The notes under the pieces are model-generated. The model was given only the letters and a program-made list of their open reading frames with translations. It was not told where the DNA came from and searched no databases. From contig CH003232.1 of NCBI GenBank assembly GCA_000149265.1, positions 500,610 to 564,609 of the forward strand: a DNA stretch of 64,000 bases, written 5' to 3'. This stretch comes from Ciona savignyi. Taxonomy: Eukaryota > Chordata > Ascidiacea > Phlebobranchia > Cionidae. Of this stretch, positions 13,101 through 22,289 are shown one piece after another (positions within the stretch are counted from its first letter, which is position 1; every line of letters begins with the position of its first letter). The translations under genes and the position numbers were made by a program.

Positions 13101-13992
13101 ACCGACGCCTTCCTAAACACCAAACCCACATAGAAAGTAAAAACTCTTAGTTAAAAATGTTCCCCGAATTCCCAAAATGAATGTCCCCAAAATGTTCCCC
13201 CCAATCACCCATCCCCATTAAAATCACCCAATATTCTTTTATTCACACAATATATTGAAATCAACAAATACCCCGAAAATCACCCTAACCGGGTGCCTCT
13301 ACAGGATCGCTTGGATCGCTTAGATTGCTATGGATTCTAACCCTGTACCAGACACTAATCTCAAACCCAGAACTAACTTAAACACCTTCCCTAAAATTAT
13401 TATCATAATCTTTATTTTACGGAGAGAAGTTTTCTTAAAGGCTTTTGTAATTACGAAGTATAGTAATAAGCGCTCCAAGCGATCCTGTAGTATTTAGAGC
13501 AGCGTTTCCCAACCTTTTTTGGTCGCGGACTATTTCCTTACCAGCGAAAGTCTTTGCGGACTCAAAGTGCATCAATTTTCAATTAGCATAAGTCAAAAGT
13601 GTGGCGTAACTGGACTATGTGCATACGATTACAGAACACTACAAAACTTTAACAAAATTACCAAATAAAAGTTTTGCAAATTGTTGATGTGCTTGCGGAC
13701 TCATTAAAACCTTCCACGGACTCATTTGAGACCGCCGACTCGGGTTGGGAAACACTGATTTAGAGGTACCGTCCCCAACCCACAACCCTAAACAACAAAT
13801 CCACAAAGAAAAAACTCTTAGTTACCCTTCTTGACAGTAGAAGCTTCTAGAAACAATCTTCACCACACAGTTCCCAATAAACGGGTGATACACTTGGTAT
13901 GCGTCATTAAATGATCCATCCGATCCCAGAACTTTTTTATCCGTAAAATCCTTGTACTTATACTGCCCTATAGTCTTTGGCATATTTGCCAT
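4137..13992 (-). CDS. Kinase-like gene, predicted pseudokinase (3' end not found)
   Basis: Six exons join in one frame: 13992-13826, 12578-12383, 9932-9831, 6658-6468, 5503-5454, 4276-4137 (846 bp, 282 codons), all with AG/GT borders. The start is MANMPKTIGQ; a second in-frame ATG lies 9 bp on. Seen: glycine loop VLGSDGSF (21-28), lysine of VVK (45), helix-C Glu 64, HPNILPMLG (73-81), catalytic loop HRNLKTTN (138-145), CDFV (157-160), YISPE (198-202), FDVYSYGVLL (215-224), and ASNRPS at the end. The order of subdomains is that of a tyrosine-kinase-like Ser/Thr kinase; the resemblance is broadest to the RIPK/MLK/plant-receptor-like type, with no closer assignment made. The catalytic Asp of HRD is Asn and the Gly of DFG is Val, so phosphotransfer is probably weak or absent although ATP and Mg binding residues remain. 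The exon after RPS was not identified. Introns hold tandem arrays and an assembly gap. Confidence 0.8.
4270..4700. repeat. Degenerate G/T-rich repeat, CTGGGTTTGG(T)GG
   Basis: Irregular repeats of ATCTGGGTTTGGTGGTAATTTT beginning inside the acceptor of kinase exon 6, where the complement (CCAAACCCAGAT) supplies the AG. It fills about 400 bp of intron 5. Confidence 0.6.
4800..5215. repeat. Tandem array, 112-bp unit, kinase intron 5
   Basis: GAACTATTACAGTGTGTGGA recurs at about 4937, 5049 and 5161 (spacing 112). The unit also holds TATCCTCATGGATGGAAAGC. A diverged first unit starts near 4830. Confidence 0.85.
5800..6480. repeat. Degenerate array carrying copies of a splice donor
   Basis: Irregular units of 100-200 bp containing AACAACTTACGAGTAAAC (about 5821, 5955, 6061, 6255, 6457) with AAGATCCATAATTCTTACTT between. 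The copy at 6457-6474 includes the donor of kinase exon 4; the others are extra copies of the donor sequence in the downstream intron. Confidence 0.75.
6677..6905. repeat. Tandem array, 70-bp unit, beside kinase exon 4
   Basis: TTGAGAATATTTCTTGATTT recurs at 6681, 6751, 6821 and (diverged) 6891, an exact 70-bp spacing. The array begins about 17 bp upstream of the exon 4 acceptor. Confidence 0.9.
6925..7165. mobile_element. Two tandem MITE-interior-like blocks
   Basis: GTTGAGATTAGTGTTTAGGGCAGGG-like sequence at 6973 and TTAAGATTATTGTTAAGGGAAG at 7069, each followed by TTTTA-TGCAG-TTCC. They resemble the interior and right end of the ACTAAAAGGAGGGAAAG MITE family, duplicated. Confidence 0.5.
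7965..8390. repeat. Tandem array, unit about 142 bp
   Basis: ATTTTTTGTTTTACTC at about 7981, 8122 and 8265, each followed by AAAATACATGTGT and TAATCA..ATGAATATGT. Lies in kinase intron 3. Confidence 0.8.
9310..9603. mobile_element. Foldback/MITE with GCAAGTAAGAATTTACTC ends
   Basis: An 18-bp sequence GCAAGTAAGAATTTACTC at 9310-9327 recurs as its exact complement at 9586-9603. CGCGAGTAA-type motifs recur inside and just outside. No coding capacity. Lies in the intron between exons 3 and 4 of the kinase-like gene. Confidence 0.65.
10031..10145 (-). mobile_element. SINE family 1 fragment
   Basis: 3' third only: GGATAGAATATTCTTGTTTA through ACACGGGCAATCGTCAGATC to TTTGGTAGAACCCATTTA. Confidence 0.7.
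10778..11253. repeat. Tandem array, 56-bp unit, running into the gap
   Basis: About eight units of ATTTAAAATACAGAATTTAA with AAAGAATTACTTTAAAATAT and CCAGAAATTCTAGTTA. A lone diverged unit sits at 10533-10578. The array is cut by the N run, so its true length is unknown. Lies in kinase intron 2. Confidence 0.92.
11254..11353. other. Assembly gap (100 N)
   Basis: Exactly 100 N, the usual placeholder for an unknown distance, placed at the end of the 56-bp array, which probably caused the break. Confidence 0.98.
11354..11517 (+). mobile_element. SINE family 1 fragment beside the gap
   Basis: Begins in TTGGTCTAGTTG just after the gap, then GTAACCCGACCGTTGGTGTG to AACATGAATATTCTATCC. Confidence 0.65.
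11692..11905 (+). mobile_element. SINE family 1, partial
   Basis: GCAGGTTTAAAACTGGTCGC, GTCCTTGGGCAAGGCACTTA, ending ATAAACATAAATATGTCC. Confidence 0.7.
12108..12262 (-). mobile_element. Retroposon family 3
   Basis: The reverse order: tail complement TTTAGTTTAGTTTATTTTTT, then AGTCGTTAGAACACATCTAA. It lies about 120 bp from kinase exon 2. Confidence 0.6.
13500..13757. mobile_element. hAT-like MITE, CAGCGTTTCCCAACC termini
   Basis: 258 bp with inverted termini CAGCGTTTCCCAAC / GTTGGGAAACACTG and an exact 8-bp target duplication ATTTAGAG (13492-13499, 13758-13765). Lies in intron 1 of the kinase-like gene. Confidence 0.85.
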
Positions 13993-14095
13993 TTTTAAAG
14001 ATTAAATTCACTCAGATAAGTTGCAGTAGCTGTAAAAGAGAATATTATGTTATATACGACAGACTATTCTTTTCGTGATGTTGTGCTTTAGCCTT

Positions 14096-14318
14096 TAGGC
14101 CTACCCAAATTGGAATGGAACAATTGGTCAAATGCTTTGTTACTAATTACTATGTCCTTTAATATATCAAGAAAATTTGACTTATCATATTTTTATAAAA
14201 TACATATAGGCCTACCCAAATTGGAACTATTGGTCAAATGCTTTGTTACTAATTACTATGTACTTAAATATATCAAGAAAATTTGACTTAACATATTTTT
14301 ATAAAATACATATACGCG
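14096..14318. repeat. Tandem duplication, 111-bp unit, upstream of kinase exon 1
   Basis: GGCCTACCCAAATTGGAA begins units at about 14098 and 14209; both run to TTTTTATAAAATACATATA. It lies about 105 bp 5' of the kinase start codon, so it may include promoter DNA. Confidence 0.85.
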
Positions 14319-15590
14319 GTTTTTGTCATAGGAATGAACTTAAAAATAAAGAATTTAAATTTTACTTTTTTGCATGCCTGGCACTTTCTATTGTAAAAAT
14401 CAGCTTTACCTAACTTAGCCCCTATCAGTACATACAAATATTACAACCCTATGGTGGGGATATTTTACCATGATAAAGAATGATGCAATTTTGCTTCTAT
14501 GGCGCAATTTTTGATGCGAATTCTAGCAAAACAAAAAGTTAACCCTGGTGTTTACTGCTGAAAAAAAGAGTGACCTACTAGAATATCATTATTTCGTATG
14601 GTTCTAATCAATTAAAAAAATCCCCTAAAAAGGTATTCTTTAATCAAAATTTAACAAAAAAAACCTTGGTTTTTACTACAAAGTTAACTCTTACCGGTAC
14701 TCGTTAATTTTTGGCAATTTATTTTTTTCTTGAAACATACAATTTAATTTTTTTAAATTTATTTTTCGGGTTAGTTTTGCATTTAATCACAAGTTTCTAT
14801 TTAGCACTGCTGCCATAATAATTAGATTACCATATTTTTTCAGCAGTACTATTGGTTTTACACCTTTTCTTATCCCTCAGGCCTCAGACAAACGAAAAAA
14901 CACAAATAAAACTCAATTTCTTAACATTACTTCTCACATTGAAATTCTTATCTTACTTTTTTTAATCCGCTACATTCGATTAATTTCTTTAAATCGAATT
15001 TAACTACATACTCATATTGTCTGACTTCATACTGCCACCAGTGCAGTAGTAGAATACCCAGTCGATAGTCTGGTAAAATCTCTAATTTTTGCGTGGTGCT
15101 GAAGTACTGATGACTCATACATTGATAAAGTAGCCAGTCATGCTGCCAACAAACCCTGGGTAAAACCCCACTTAAATACTACTTCAACAACAATGCTTAA
15201 TCCACAGCGAAAATCGTTTGGTAAGTTTCTTTCACCAAGAGATAAAGTGGCTTATAGTTTTGTAAAGATTTACGCATTTAAAAATGCATTTTGTCCGAAA
15301 TAACTAAAAACAGCCCATTTGGACTTAAATATTATATATTTTTATTATACTGTATAATGTATAATTAATACATATATAATATACAGATATACACACAATA
15401 AGCAATTCTGAAATTAACCTTAAAGTGGTACTTTTTACTAAATCTGACTTTTAAAAACAAAATCTTTATTTAAAAGGTATATTGGTGGTTTTATTTACTT
15501 TTACCACCCGTGTTAAAGTTTAACTTGAAGAGTGACGCGAACAGTCAAGACAAATAAGCCCCTTGTTTAAACTACACATTCACCAAAAAT
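14318..15590. other. No gene recognised
   Basis: AT-rich sequence without recognisable exons or known repeats, upstream of the kinase-like gene. Confidence 0.5.
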
Positions 15591-15656
15591 GAATATTTTT
15601 GGAAAATTAAAATTGGAATAGTTAAACTGCACACTAAAATTATTGCTTATAGGAAG

Positions 15657-15855
15657 GGCAACACTAAAAGGAGGGAAAGGGGGTAGAAGGGAAGGATGGA
15701 AACTGCTTAATAAAATAAAGAAAACTAATTTTAAAACTGCTCTATACACTAATTTTAATCCCAGAAACTCCAACCATAATTTTAAGATTAACTTTTATAC
15801 CCCCAAATCTGTATTTTACTGTACAGTTTTCCACCTTCCCTCCTTTTAGCTTTCC
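15657..15855. mobile_element. MITE of the ACTAAAAGGAGGGAAAG family
   Basis: Starts GGCAACACTAAAAGGAGGGA and ends CCCTCCTTTTAGCTTTCC. Just upstream (15597-15640) a second piece of the family interior (AACTGCACACTAAAATTAT) suggests a composite. No clear target duplication. Confidence 0.7.
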
Positions 15856-15937
15856 TCCTGTTAATAGGGGGTTAGTTTTGAAATTTTAATTAGTGTTTTG
15901 ATTTGCGTTCAAGGTAGTTTAAAGGAGAACGTCGGCG

Positions 15938-16345
15938 GTCTGCAGGCAAAAGGTTGTGGGATTGAAACCAGCTGCTGGCTAATCGGTCAGGTTCTTGCGG
16001 GGGAAAACTAAAAAGAGGGAAAGCGGGAAACTGCACACTTAAATGAAGATTAGGAAATTAGAGTTAGTTTTAAACATGGGGTTTTAGGGCAGGGTTAGAA
16101 TTAATTTTCATATTTTAAGTGAGCAGTTTCCCTCCTTCCCGCTTTCCCTCCTTTTAGTGTTGGCCGTTCTTGCGCATGATACTTAACGAAAATCACGTGA
16201 ACTCAGTAAAGTAATTGATTTCATAAACAAAAGAAATATCTCAATCCTTCACACGTCATTACAATAGATTCAACAACCCGATGGTAGGCTTATGAGGGGG
16301 AATAAAACATGGGATAAAACATGACTATAATCTATCCTCGTGGTA
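15938..16345 (+). mobile_element. SINE family 1 interrupted by a MITE
   Basis: Head and B-box-like GGGATTGAAACCAGCTG at 15957-15973, interrupted at GTTCTTGCG by the MITE 16000-16165, and resuming GCATGATACTTAACG to the tail near 16340. Confidence 0.75.
16000..16165. mobile_element. MITE of the ACTAAAAGGAGGGAAAG family, nested in a SINE
   Basis: Starts GGGGAAAACTAAAA, ends TTTTAGTGTTGGCC, and is flanked by GTTCTTGCG at 15991-15999 and 16166-16174. The target is the GGTTGTGTCCTTGGGC-like block of a SINE, so the SINE predates the MITE. Confidence 0.85.
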
Positions 16346-17150
16346 ATTTCGTTATTAAACGGTAATTTTAGCGTGCATTTTACCTCCTTTCGTCTTTGCT
16401 GAGTTTTTCTCCCACTTATGCTGTCCCCCCAAGATGTCTTACAAATAAAGATGTATAGCCTAATAAATGCAGTAAAACGTTTTCTGGAAGTTGCAAAACT
16501 ATTTCAACGAAGTACAGAATGTAAAACTATAGATCGTAGTTACAGCTGACGATAATTAACGACTTGTACTTGGTTAAATTTTTAGTTAGGGCCAAATTTT
16601 GTTACCACTAAATTTATAGATTACTTTTATAAATGATTAAGTTAAATATTAAAGAATAAATAGTGATCAAGCTAACACGGTTTCAGTATGGGTACGAACT
16701 AAAAATCAGCTGTCTGAATTTGGAAAACCGAATGGTGATTATTTTCAGGGGAATTCCCTTTAACAATTTTAGGGGATTATGCACTTCGAAGTTGTTTTTT
16801 TGCAATTTGAGTTAAAAAACATGATTCAACTGCAAATTTAAGGTGCAATTTTTGTGTTGTAATTTCTAAATTTAGTACGTAGCTCTAACCCAGGCGGTTA
16901 ACTGACTCTTTATTTGTTTTGTCGCAACTCGCACTACTTCGAGTCCATATAAGAACATAGTCCTTAAATTACTATGGTTAGGGCGTCAGCCGAAGGGAAC
17001 TAAGAAGAAGCGCAACTGTTTAGTCGAAGTCGGTTGTGTTGTTACGCAAGGCACTTTTTCTGAACTCAGTTGATTAATAGGTTTAAATAAAACAGGATCA
17101 ATGTACACATATAAAACGGAAAGAATATAAAAAATATTATATTGTTCTTT
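16345..17150. other. No gene recognised
   Basis: No exon or clear repeat. A SINE-like GTCGGTTGTGTTGTTACGCA fragment occurs near 17031. Confidence 0.45.
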
Positions 17151-17328
17151 CGTCTAGGTTTGGCGCCGCGTCCGCTATATTTATGAAATTATATCTTTTT
17201 TAAATGACGTGTTTTAACGATCGTTTTGCCGTCTTTTCCTGTTCCTGTGTCGTGATTTTACTCGTTTGCCATTTTTAAATACTGGGGCAAAAATGAATAA
17301 ACTAAAACTAAACTAAATTAAGACAACG
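17151..17328 (+). mobile_element. Retroposon family 3 (AAACTAAACT-type tail)
   Basis: TTTCGTCTAGGTTTGGCGCC, GACGTGTTTTAACGATCG, TTTTTAAATACTGGGGCAAA, and tail AATAAACTAAAACTAAACTA. Several copies share this order and the repetitive tail, as in non-LTR retroposons. Confidence 0.65.
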
Positions 17329-17784
17329 CTGAAATATAGCTTCTATTGTAAATTAGATACATTTCATCTGATTATGACAACTTCTTCGCCATCAAAAATT
17401 CTCTCACAGGTGATCAAACCATAACCGGGTATAAATCTTGTAGCGTGATATGGATATCCTTGCCCGCATTAATAGATATATATAACACGCCCATCCATAA
17501 TCTTCAAACAGAAAGTGTGTGGTTATTTCGCTATACACGTGACAATGGCACTATGGGCTCTATGTCGTATCGTTTTAAGCCCAAACCGCTCAAATCGTAC
17601 TATATAACTGAATCACGATTTTGCTATAACCCAAGGCACATTTGAGATTTATGCTATGTTAAAAAACTATTTTGCTTTAACACAACTAACAAACTTATAA
17701 GCTTATTTAAGCTTAGACCTAGCCTTCATAGGCTACTCCATAAATGTTACTTACCAGCGTGTCGGGGTAATCCAAGCAACAATA

Positions 17785-17957
17785 ATTACATGTGGGTTTA
17801 GCGGCCACCTCTAATTATACCGAAACTTGGTAATTGATTGTTTTTTAGACGTGTTCTAACGACTGTCGTTTTGCCGTTTTTTCCCGTTTTCCAAGTTTTT
17901 ATCAAAGGTCCTGCATCGTTTTTTCACCGTGGAAACTAATAAACTAAACTAAAAACT
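17785..17957 (+). mobile_element. Retroposon family 3
   Basis: AGCGGCCACCTCTAATTATA, GACGTGTTCTAACGACTGTC, CACCGTGGAAACTAATAAAC and an AACT-rich tail. Confidence 0.65.
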
Positions 17958-18158
17958 ACATAGTCCTAACTTACAACAACGCAATAGTATCAGGTTTTAT
18001 ACAAACATTTTAAACTTAAACAATAACAGTTCAAGTTGCATCAGATTTTTCAGTAGACCTGAACGATGTAACGTCTGCTTATCTAAAAGCAACATCGTGT
18101 AACTGCAGTGATTTTGATGCTATGCTAGCCTTTTTACTTGTATAGGCTCGACCGTTTT

Positions 18159-18356
18159 AGGAAAAACCAAAAGGAGGGAAAGCGGGAAGGAGGGAAACTA
18201 CACACTAAAATTATAATAAGAGCATTATAGTTTGGGGTTGGAGTTAAGGTTAGTTTTGGGGTTAAGATTACTGTTTGGGGCAGGGTTCAATTTATTTTGA
18301 AAAGTTTCAGTAAGTAGTTTTCCTCCTTCCCACTTTCCCTCCTTTAAGTGTTGCCC
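18159..18356. mobile_element. MITE of the ACTAAAAGGAGGGAAAG family
   Basis: 198 bp with AGGAGGGAAAGCGGGAAGGA near the left end and its complement at the right. Flanked by an exact 8-bp duplication ACCGTTTT (18151-18158, 18357-18364). Confidence 0.85.
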
Positions 18357-18603
18357 ACCGTTTTTAAATGGCATTCTGTAAATAACAGGTGTCCTTTATA
18401 AAGCACTCTACCATCTACTTACTTTAAAATGGAACATAAAAAAACTATAATAAAATCTAAGTTTTGGTACATTGTCTAATGTTTATTTACAATATAACTT
18501 TGGGTATTGTTTACAATGGTCGCGCTTTACCACACACTCTTCTTCAGGGCCTTATATTATAATTTTAATTAAATTTCTTAATTAAATTTCGTCTGATTTT
18601 TAT

Positions 18604-18780
18604 TGTTCTTTCGCTTAGGTTTAGCGGCCGCGTCCGTTTATTTTTTAAATTATATCCTTTTTTATTGACGTGTTTTAACGACTGTTCGTTTTTCGCTTTT
18701 TTTCCTGCTACTGTGTCGGGATTTTATTTCTTTGCCATTTTTAAATACTGGTGCAAACAATAAATAAACTAAACTAAACG
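18604..18780 (+). mobile_element. Retroposon family 3
   Basis: CTTTCGCTTAGGTTTAGCGG, GACGTGTTTTAACGACTG, TTTTTAAATACTGGTGCAAA, tail AATAAACTAAACTAAA. Confidence 0.65.
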
Positions 18781-19108
18781 ACAAAACACTTACAATCTTA
18801 ACTCTTCGTGCACTGGATGAATATATACAGTTATAAAAACTATAGTATAACTTCTTTTGCGTTTCTTATTGCTCTATCTACGAAATAAAATATGTTTGAT
18901 TGAGTCAAGCCCTTAATATCAAGTCGTAGGCCTATTCGTAATGATTCAATTCTTGCATTAAAACACGTCTAATTGTGCAATAATACAGGATTTTTTTCTG
19001 CGCTTAATGTGGCAACAAATTTCATTGTTACGCGAAATAAGAATGACTTATAATGGTTACACATAATGACACGCCTTGAAACACGAAACTTTTTTGTATA
19101 TTGTGTTT

Positions 19109-19200
19109 GGAAAAACTAAAAGGAGGGAAAGCGGAAAGAAAGCAAACTGCACACTAAAGTTGCCCTATTGTGTTTCGGTTGCCAGTTTTTCATTTTACAT
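19109..19200. mobile_element. Truncated MITE of the ACTAAAAGGAGGGAAAG family
   Basis: Left end GGAAAAACTAAAAGGAGGGA present through ACTGCACACTAAAG. The sequence then diverges into unrelated T-rich DNA and no right end is seen. Confidence 0.55.
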
Positions 19201-19340
19201 TCGAGTTTCGGTTTCGAATTTTGTATTTCGTTTTCACAGTTTACGTTTTTCAGTTCAGAGTTATGTTTTGTATTCTAGTCTTGGAATTTAATTTTATGTT
19301 GTATTTTGTTTCTACAAAACTACCTATTATGTACAAGGGT

Positions 19341-19627
19341 GACCAGTCAACTGAACCCCTTACAACTGAACCCCTTTTAACCGAAGGCTTTTAACTGAAA
19401 AGGGGGTTCAGTTGTAAAGAGGTTCAATTGAAATGGGTTCAGTTGTAAAGGGGTTCAGATTAAAGGGGTCCAGTTAAAAGGATTTCAGTTGTAAGGGGCT
19501 TAATTGTGGGGGTTCAGTTGTAAAGGGTTCAGTTGTAAGGGTTCAGTTGTAAGGGTTCAGTTGTAAGGGTTCAGTTGTAAGGGTTCAGTTGTAAGGGGTT
19601 CAGTTGTAAGGGGTTCAGTTGTCATGG
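19341..19627. repeat. 17-18-bp array (GGTTCAGTTGTAAGGG) with inverted start
   Basis: About fourteen copies of GGTTCAGTTGTAAGGG-type units on the plus strand, preceded at 19347-19394 by two or three units in reverse orientation (CAACTGAACCCCTTACAACT). Flanks TGTACAAGGGTGACC and GGAACCATGTACA show partial symmetry. Confidence 0.88.
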
Positions 19628-19868
19628 AACCATGTACAAAATAAAGATGGGTAAACAAGGTTTACCTTACTGCGTTTAACACTGTAAATCACGAGCTGGG
19701 TAAATCAAGTTTCGAGTAATTTAAAACCCTTTTTGATGCCTCGCAATAATGCTTTTGTTATGCTTGATTGCGCAATAGTTAGCCAAGTGTTGAAATGAAG
19801 CCTTATTCAAGTTGATTCTTAAATAGCGTCGGGTGTAGCGGAAATACCGCGAATTTAACCGTGTGTAG

Positions 19869-20061
19869 GGGCAAAACTAAAAGGTGGGAAATTGCTTACT
19901 TAAACTGTGGAAACTAATGTTAACCCTGCCCTAAACACTAAAATCAACAGCAGAACTAACCTTAACTCCAACCCCATGTTTAAAACTAACTCTAATGCCC
20001 TAATATTTATTTTAGTTTGCAGTTTCCCTCCTTCCCGTTCTCCCTCCTTTTAGTTTTCCTC
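19869..20061. mobile_element. MITE of the ACTAAAAGGAGGGAAAG family
   Basis: 193 bp flanked by an exact 8-bp duplication GTGTGTAG (19861-19868, 20062-20069). The interior has the family's CTAACTCTAA/CCCTGCCCTAA-type block. Confidence 0.85.
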
Positions 20062-20140
20062 GTGTGTAGTACAACATCTGCTTGAAACGTAGCACTGGGC
20101 TTACCATTTTTGGCCTAGGTCGCGAAAAAAAATAGTACGG

Positions 20141-20215
20141 TCGTGTGGCTTAATGGTTAACACGGCTGATACAAATTAACACATACCAATTATATACAAA
20201 AAAGTCCTAAATAGG
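20141..20215 (+). mobile_element. SINE family 2 fragment
   Basis: CGGTCGTGTGGCTTAATGGT and the CACATACCAATTATATAC spacer; the rest has decayed. Confidence 0.5.
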
Positions 20216-20336
20216 GTTTGATGTCACCGCTTGGGAAATTAGAAAAAGTGCGCTGACAAATTTGTCTATAATAGTATAGAAAAAGAGCGCTTATAACCAT
20301 AGACATATAATTATATAACGTGTCTTTTAGTATATA

Positions 20337-20649
20337 CAGTAGGCGCCGCTTATTATGGCCACGGATAATATGACCAGTCGCTTATTCTGATCAATTAGAT
20401 ACGGTCAGGAATTTCTTCATTTAAAATTCTCCGTTTATTATGACTAAATTTCGAATAATAAGACCAATATTTTTCCATCTTTCTTGTTACAATACAGACT
20501 TTTTTTCGTCACACACTTACAACTTTTAACCTTGCGTGTTTTATGTACGCATGTTTAACGCGTTATGGCAACTTCGGTTTTTATGACCATTCGGATATAT
20601 GGCCGAAATGGCCTGGTCCCAAGGTGGTAATATTAAGCGGCACCTACTG
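20337..20649. mobile_element. pogo/Tc1-like MITE with TA duplication
   Basis: 313 bp, starting CAGTAGGCGCCGCTTATTAT and ending in its near complement (TAATATTAAGCGGCACCTACTG), bounded by TA on each side. TA targets and CAGT ends suggest the pogo/Tc1-mariner group. Confidence 0.75.
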
Positions 20650-20654
20650 TACTT

Positions 20655-21975
20655 AATTTGTGTTTAATATAGAGATTATAACCGTGAACATGTTTTTATA
20701 ACCATGGACATGTTTTTGTATTCAGTACAGCTCTTATGTTGCGTAATCCAGTCGCAAATCAATAAGGTATTGTTAAGCACTACTTTGATTAAGGTCGGCG
20801 ATGCACCAAATGGTTATCGACCCCTGCACTATACCCAGTATTATTAGACTATGTGTTAAGCATTGCAAAATTTACTCTTGATTACTAGACCAGTAACCGT
20901 CCGGATTGTAGATTTTCACAGTACTGGAAATGATTTTATGGAAAATATGTTTCATTTGCTATTTAAACCTATAGCTTTTAAAATCACAGTAACTGTAGCT
21001 TTCCGTCTCGTCTGCAATAAAAGTTAGCTTCGTAAACAGTTCTAGCTTTTTTATTGGAGTGTAAGAACCAACATATAGAAATAACAAAGATACAAACATG
21101 AAAGACTAGAACTGTAAATTTATTTGATACTGTATATCATAATCATATGTAACAAAGAATAAAAACCTTGACAGTTTAATCATTGAATATACAAGTTAGT
21201 AGTAATAAAGCGTTGGCCGGTATAACACAGCAGAACACAAAAACTGTGTAAAGAATACAATCGTATTCCTTGAATCATCGTTTAGCCCAGAGGTTTCCAT
21301 AACGGAAAAAATAACCCGGTTAAAAGAGGGTTAAAAAAGTTATTTTCAACAGTTAGGTATGTTACAGTAGGTATATGTCAATACAATGACATCGTAAATT
21401 AGTTCGTCCATGTGTGAAAGTTTAGTTGTTGAATTAAGTTTGGCCGTTATGATGTAATTTATTCATTGGCACGTGAAATCAGACATATTATAGCCTTAAA
21501 GTGTGTTGTAATCTTTAAAGGTGAGTAAAATATACAATTTAAACAAATTTCCAATACAACGGTAAGATATGACAATACTACAGCAAATAAAGTTAATTAT
21601 TGAAACCAAAAAAACAATATCTGCACGTTCATTGGCGTATGTACACAACGGGGTCATTTTTTAAAGATCGGTTTAATAAACGCCATATGGGTTTTTCACC
21701 TTCAAAAGTATACGCAGTGGTATATACTTACAATTTACATTAAAATGTACATTTATCGATAGATTATGTCCGCTTCCATAATGATGCTTTATGAATTTAA
21801 ATTTAAAACAAGAGCAACGATATTTTTAAAATAAATGGTATTAACTCTAGATGCCGAATTTTAAAGTATTATTTATGTAAAAGGGGCGACAACGAATAAA
21901 AGTGATAAATCATACAACTTCGCATAACGGAAGGCAGGAGAATATTACTATGTGCAGTTCTTTAATTAAATAAAA
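20655..21975. other. No gene recognised
   Basis: Sequence 3' of CA-A with no supported exon or repeat. Confidence 0.5.
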
Positions 21976-21979
21976 AAAG

Positions 21980-22215
21980 GATATGATAGGATATTCATAT
22001 TTATCCCCGTGAATGGGAAAACTCATCAGGTGGCTAATACACGGGCAATCGTTAGATCACCTCGCACCCATCGTCGGGTTACCGGAGAGATTGCAGTGTG
22101 TCGTGTAAGATTCACACGTTTCTTCAATTTAACATACCCCTTTAATCCCCTGGGTTCAGGCAATGTCCGTTAAGTGCCTTGCTCAAGGACACTGCAGACT
22201 AGCTAGCAACCAATG
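21980..22215 (-). mobile_element. SINE family 1, head truncated, just 3' of CA-A
   Basis: From GATAGGATATTCATATTTAT to GACTAGCTAGCAACCAATG. It begins about 75 bp after the CA-A stop and may lie in its 3' UTR. Confidence 0.75.
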
Positions 22216-22289
22216 TAAAAATAATGAATGGAATACGGCGACAATCATTTTCCCGACATTTTGGCTACACAAATGCCTCTGACATACCA

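Noticed and set aside
19341..19627. CRISPR-like array
   Set aside because: Units are contiguous with no unique spacers and the genome is animal.
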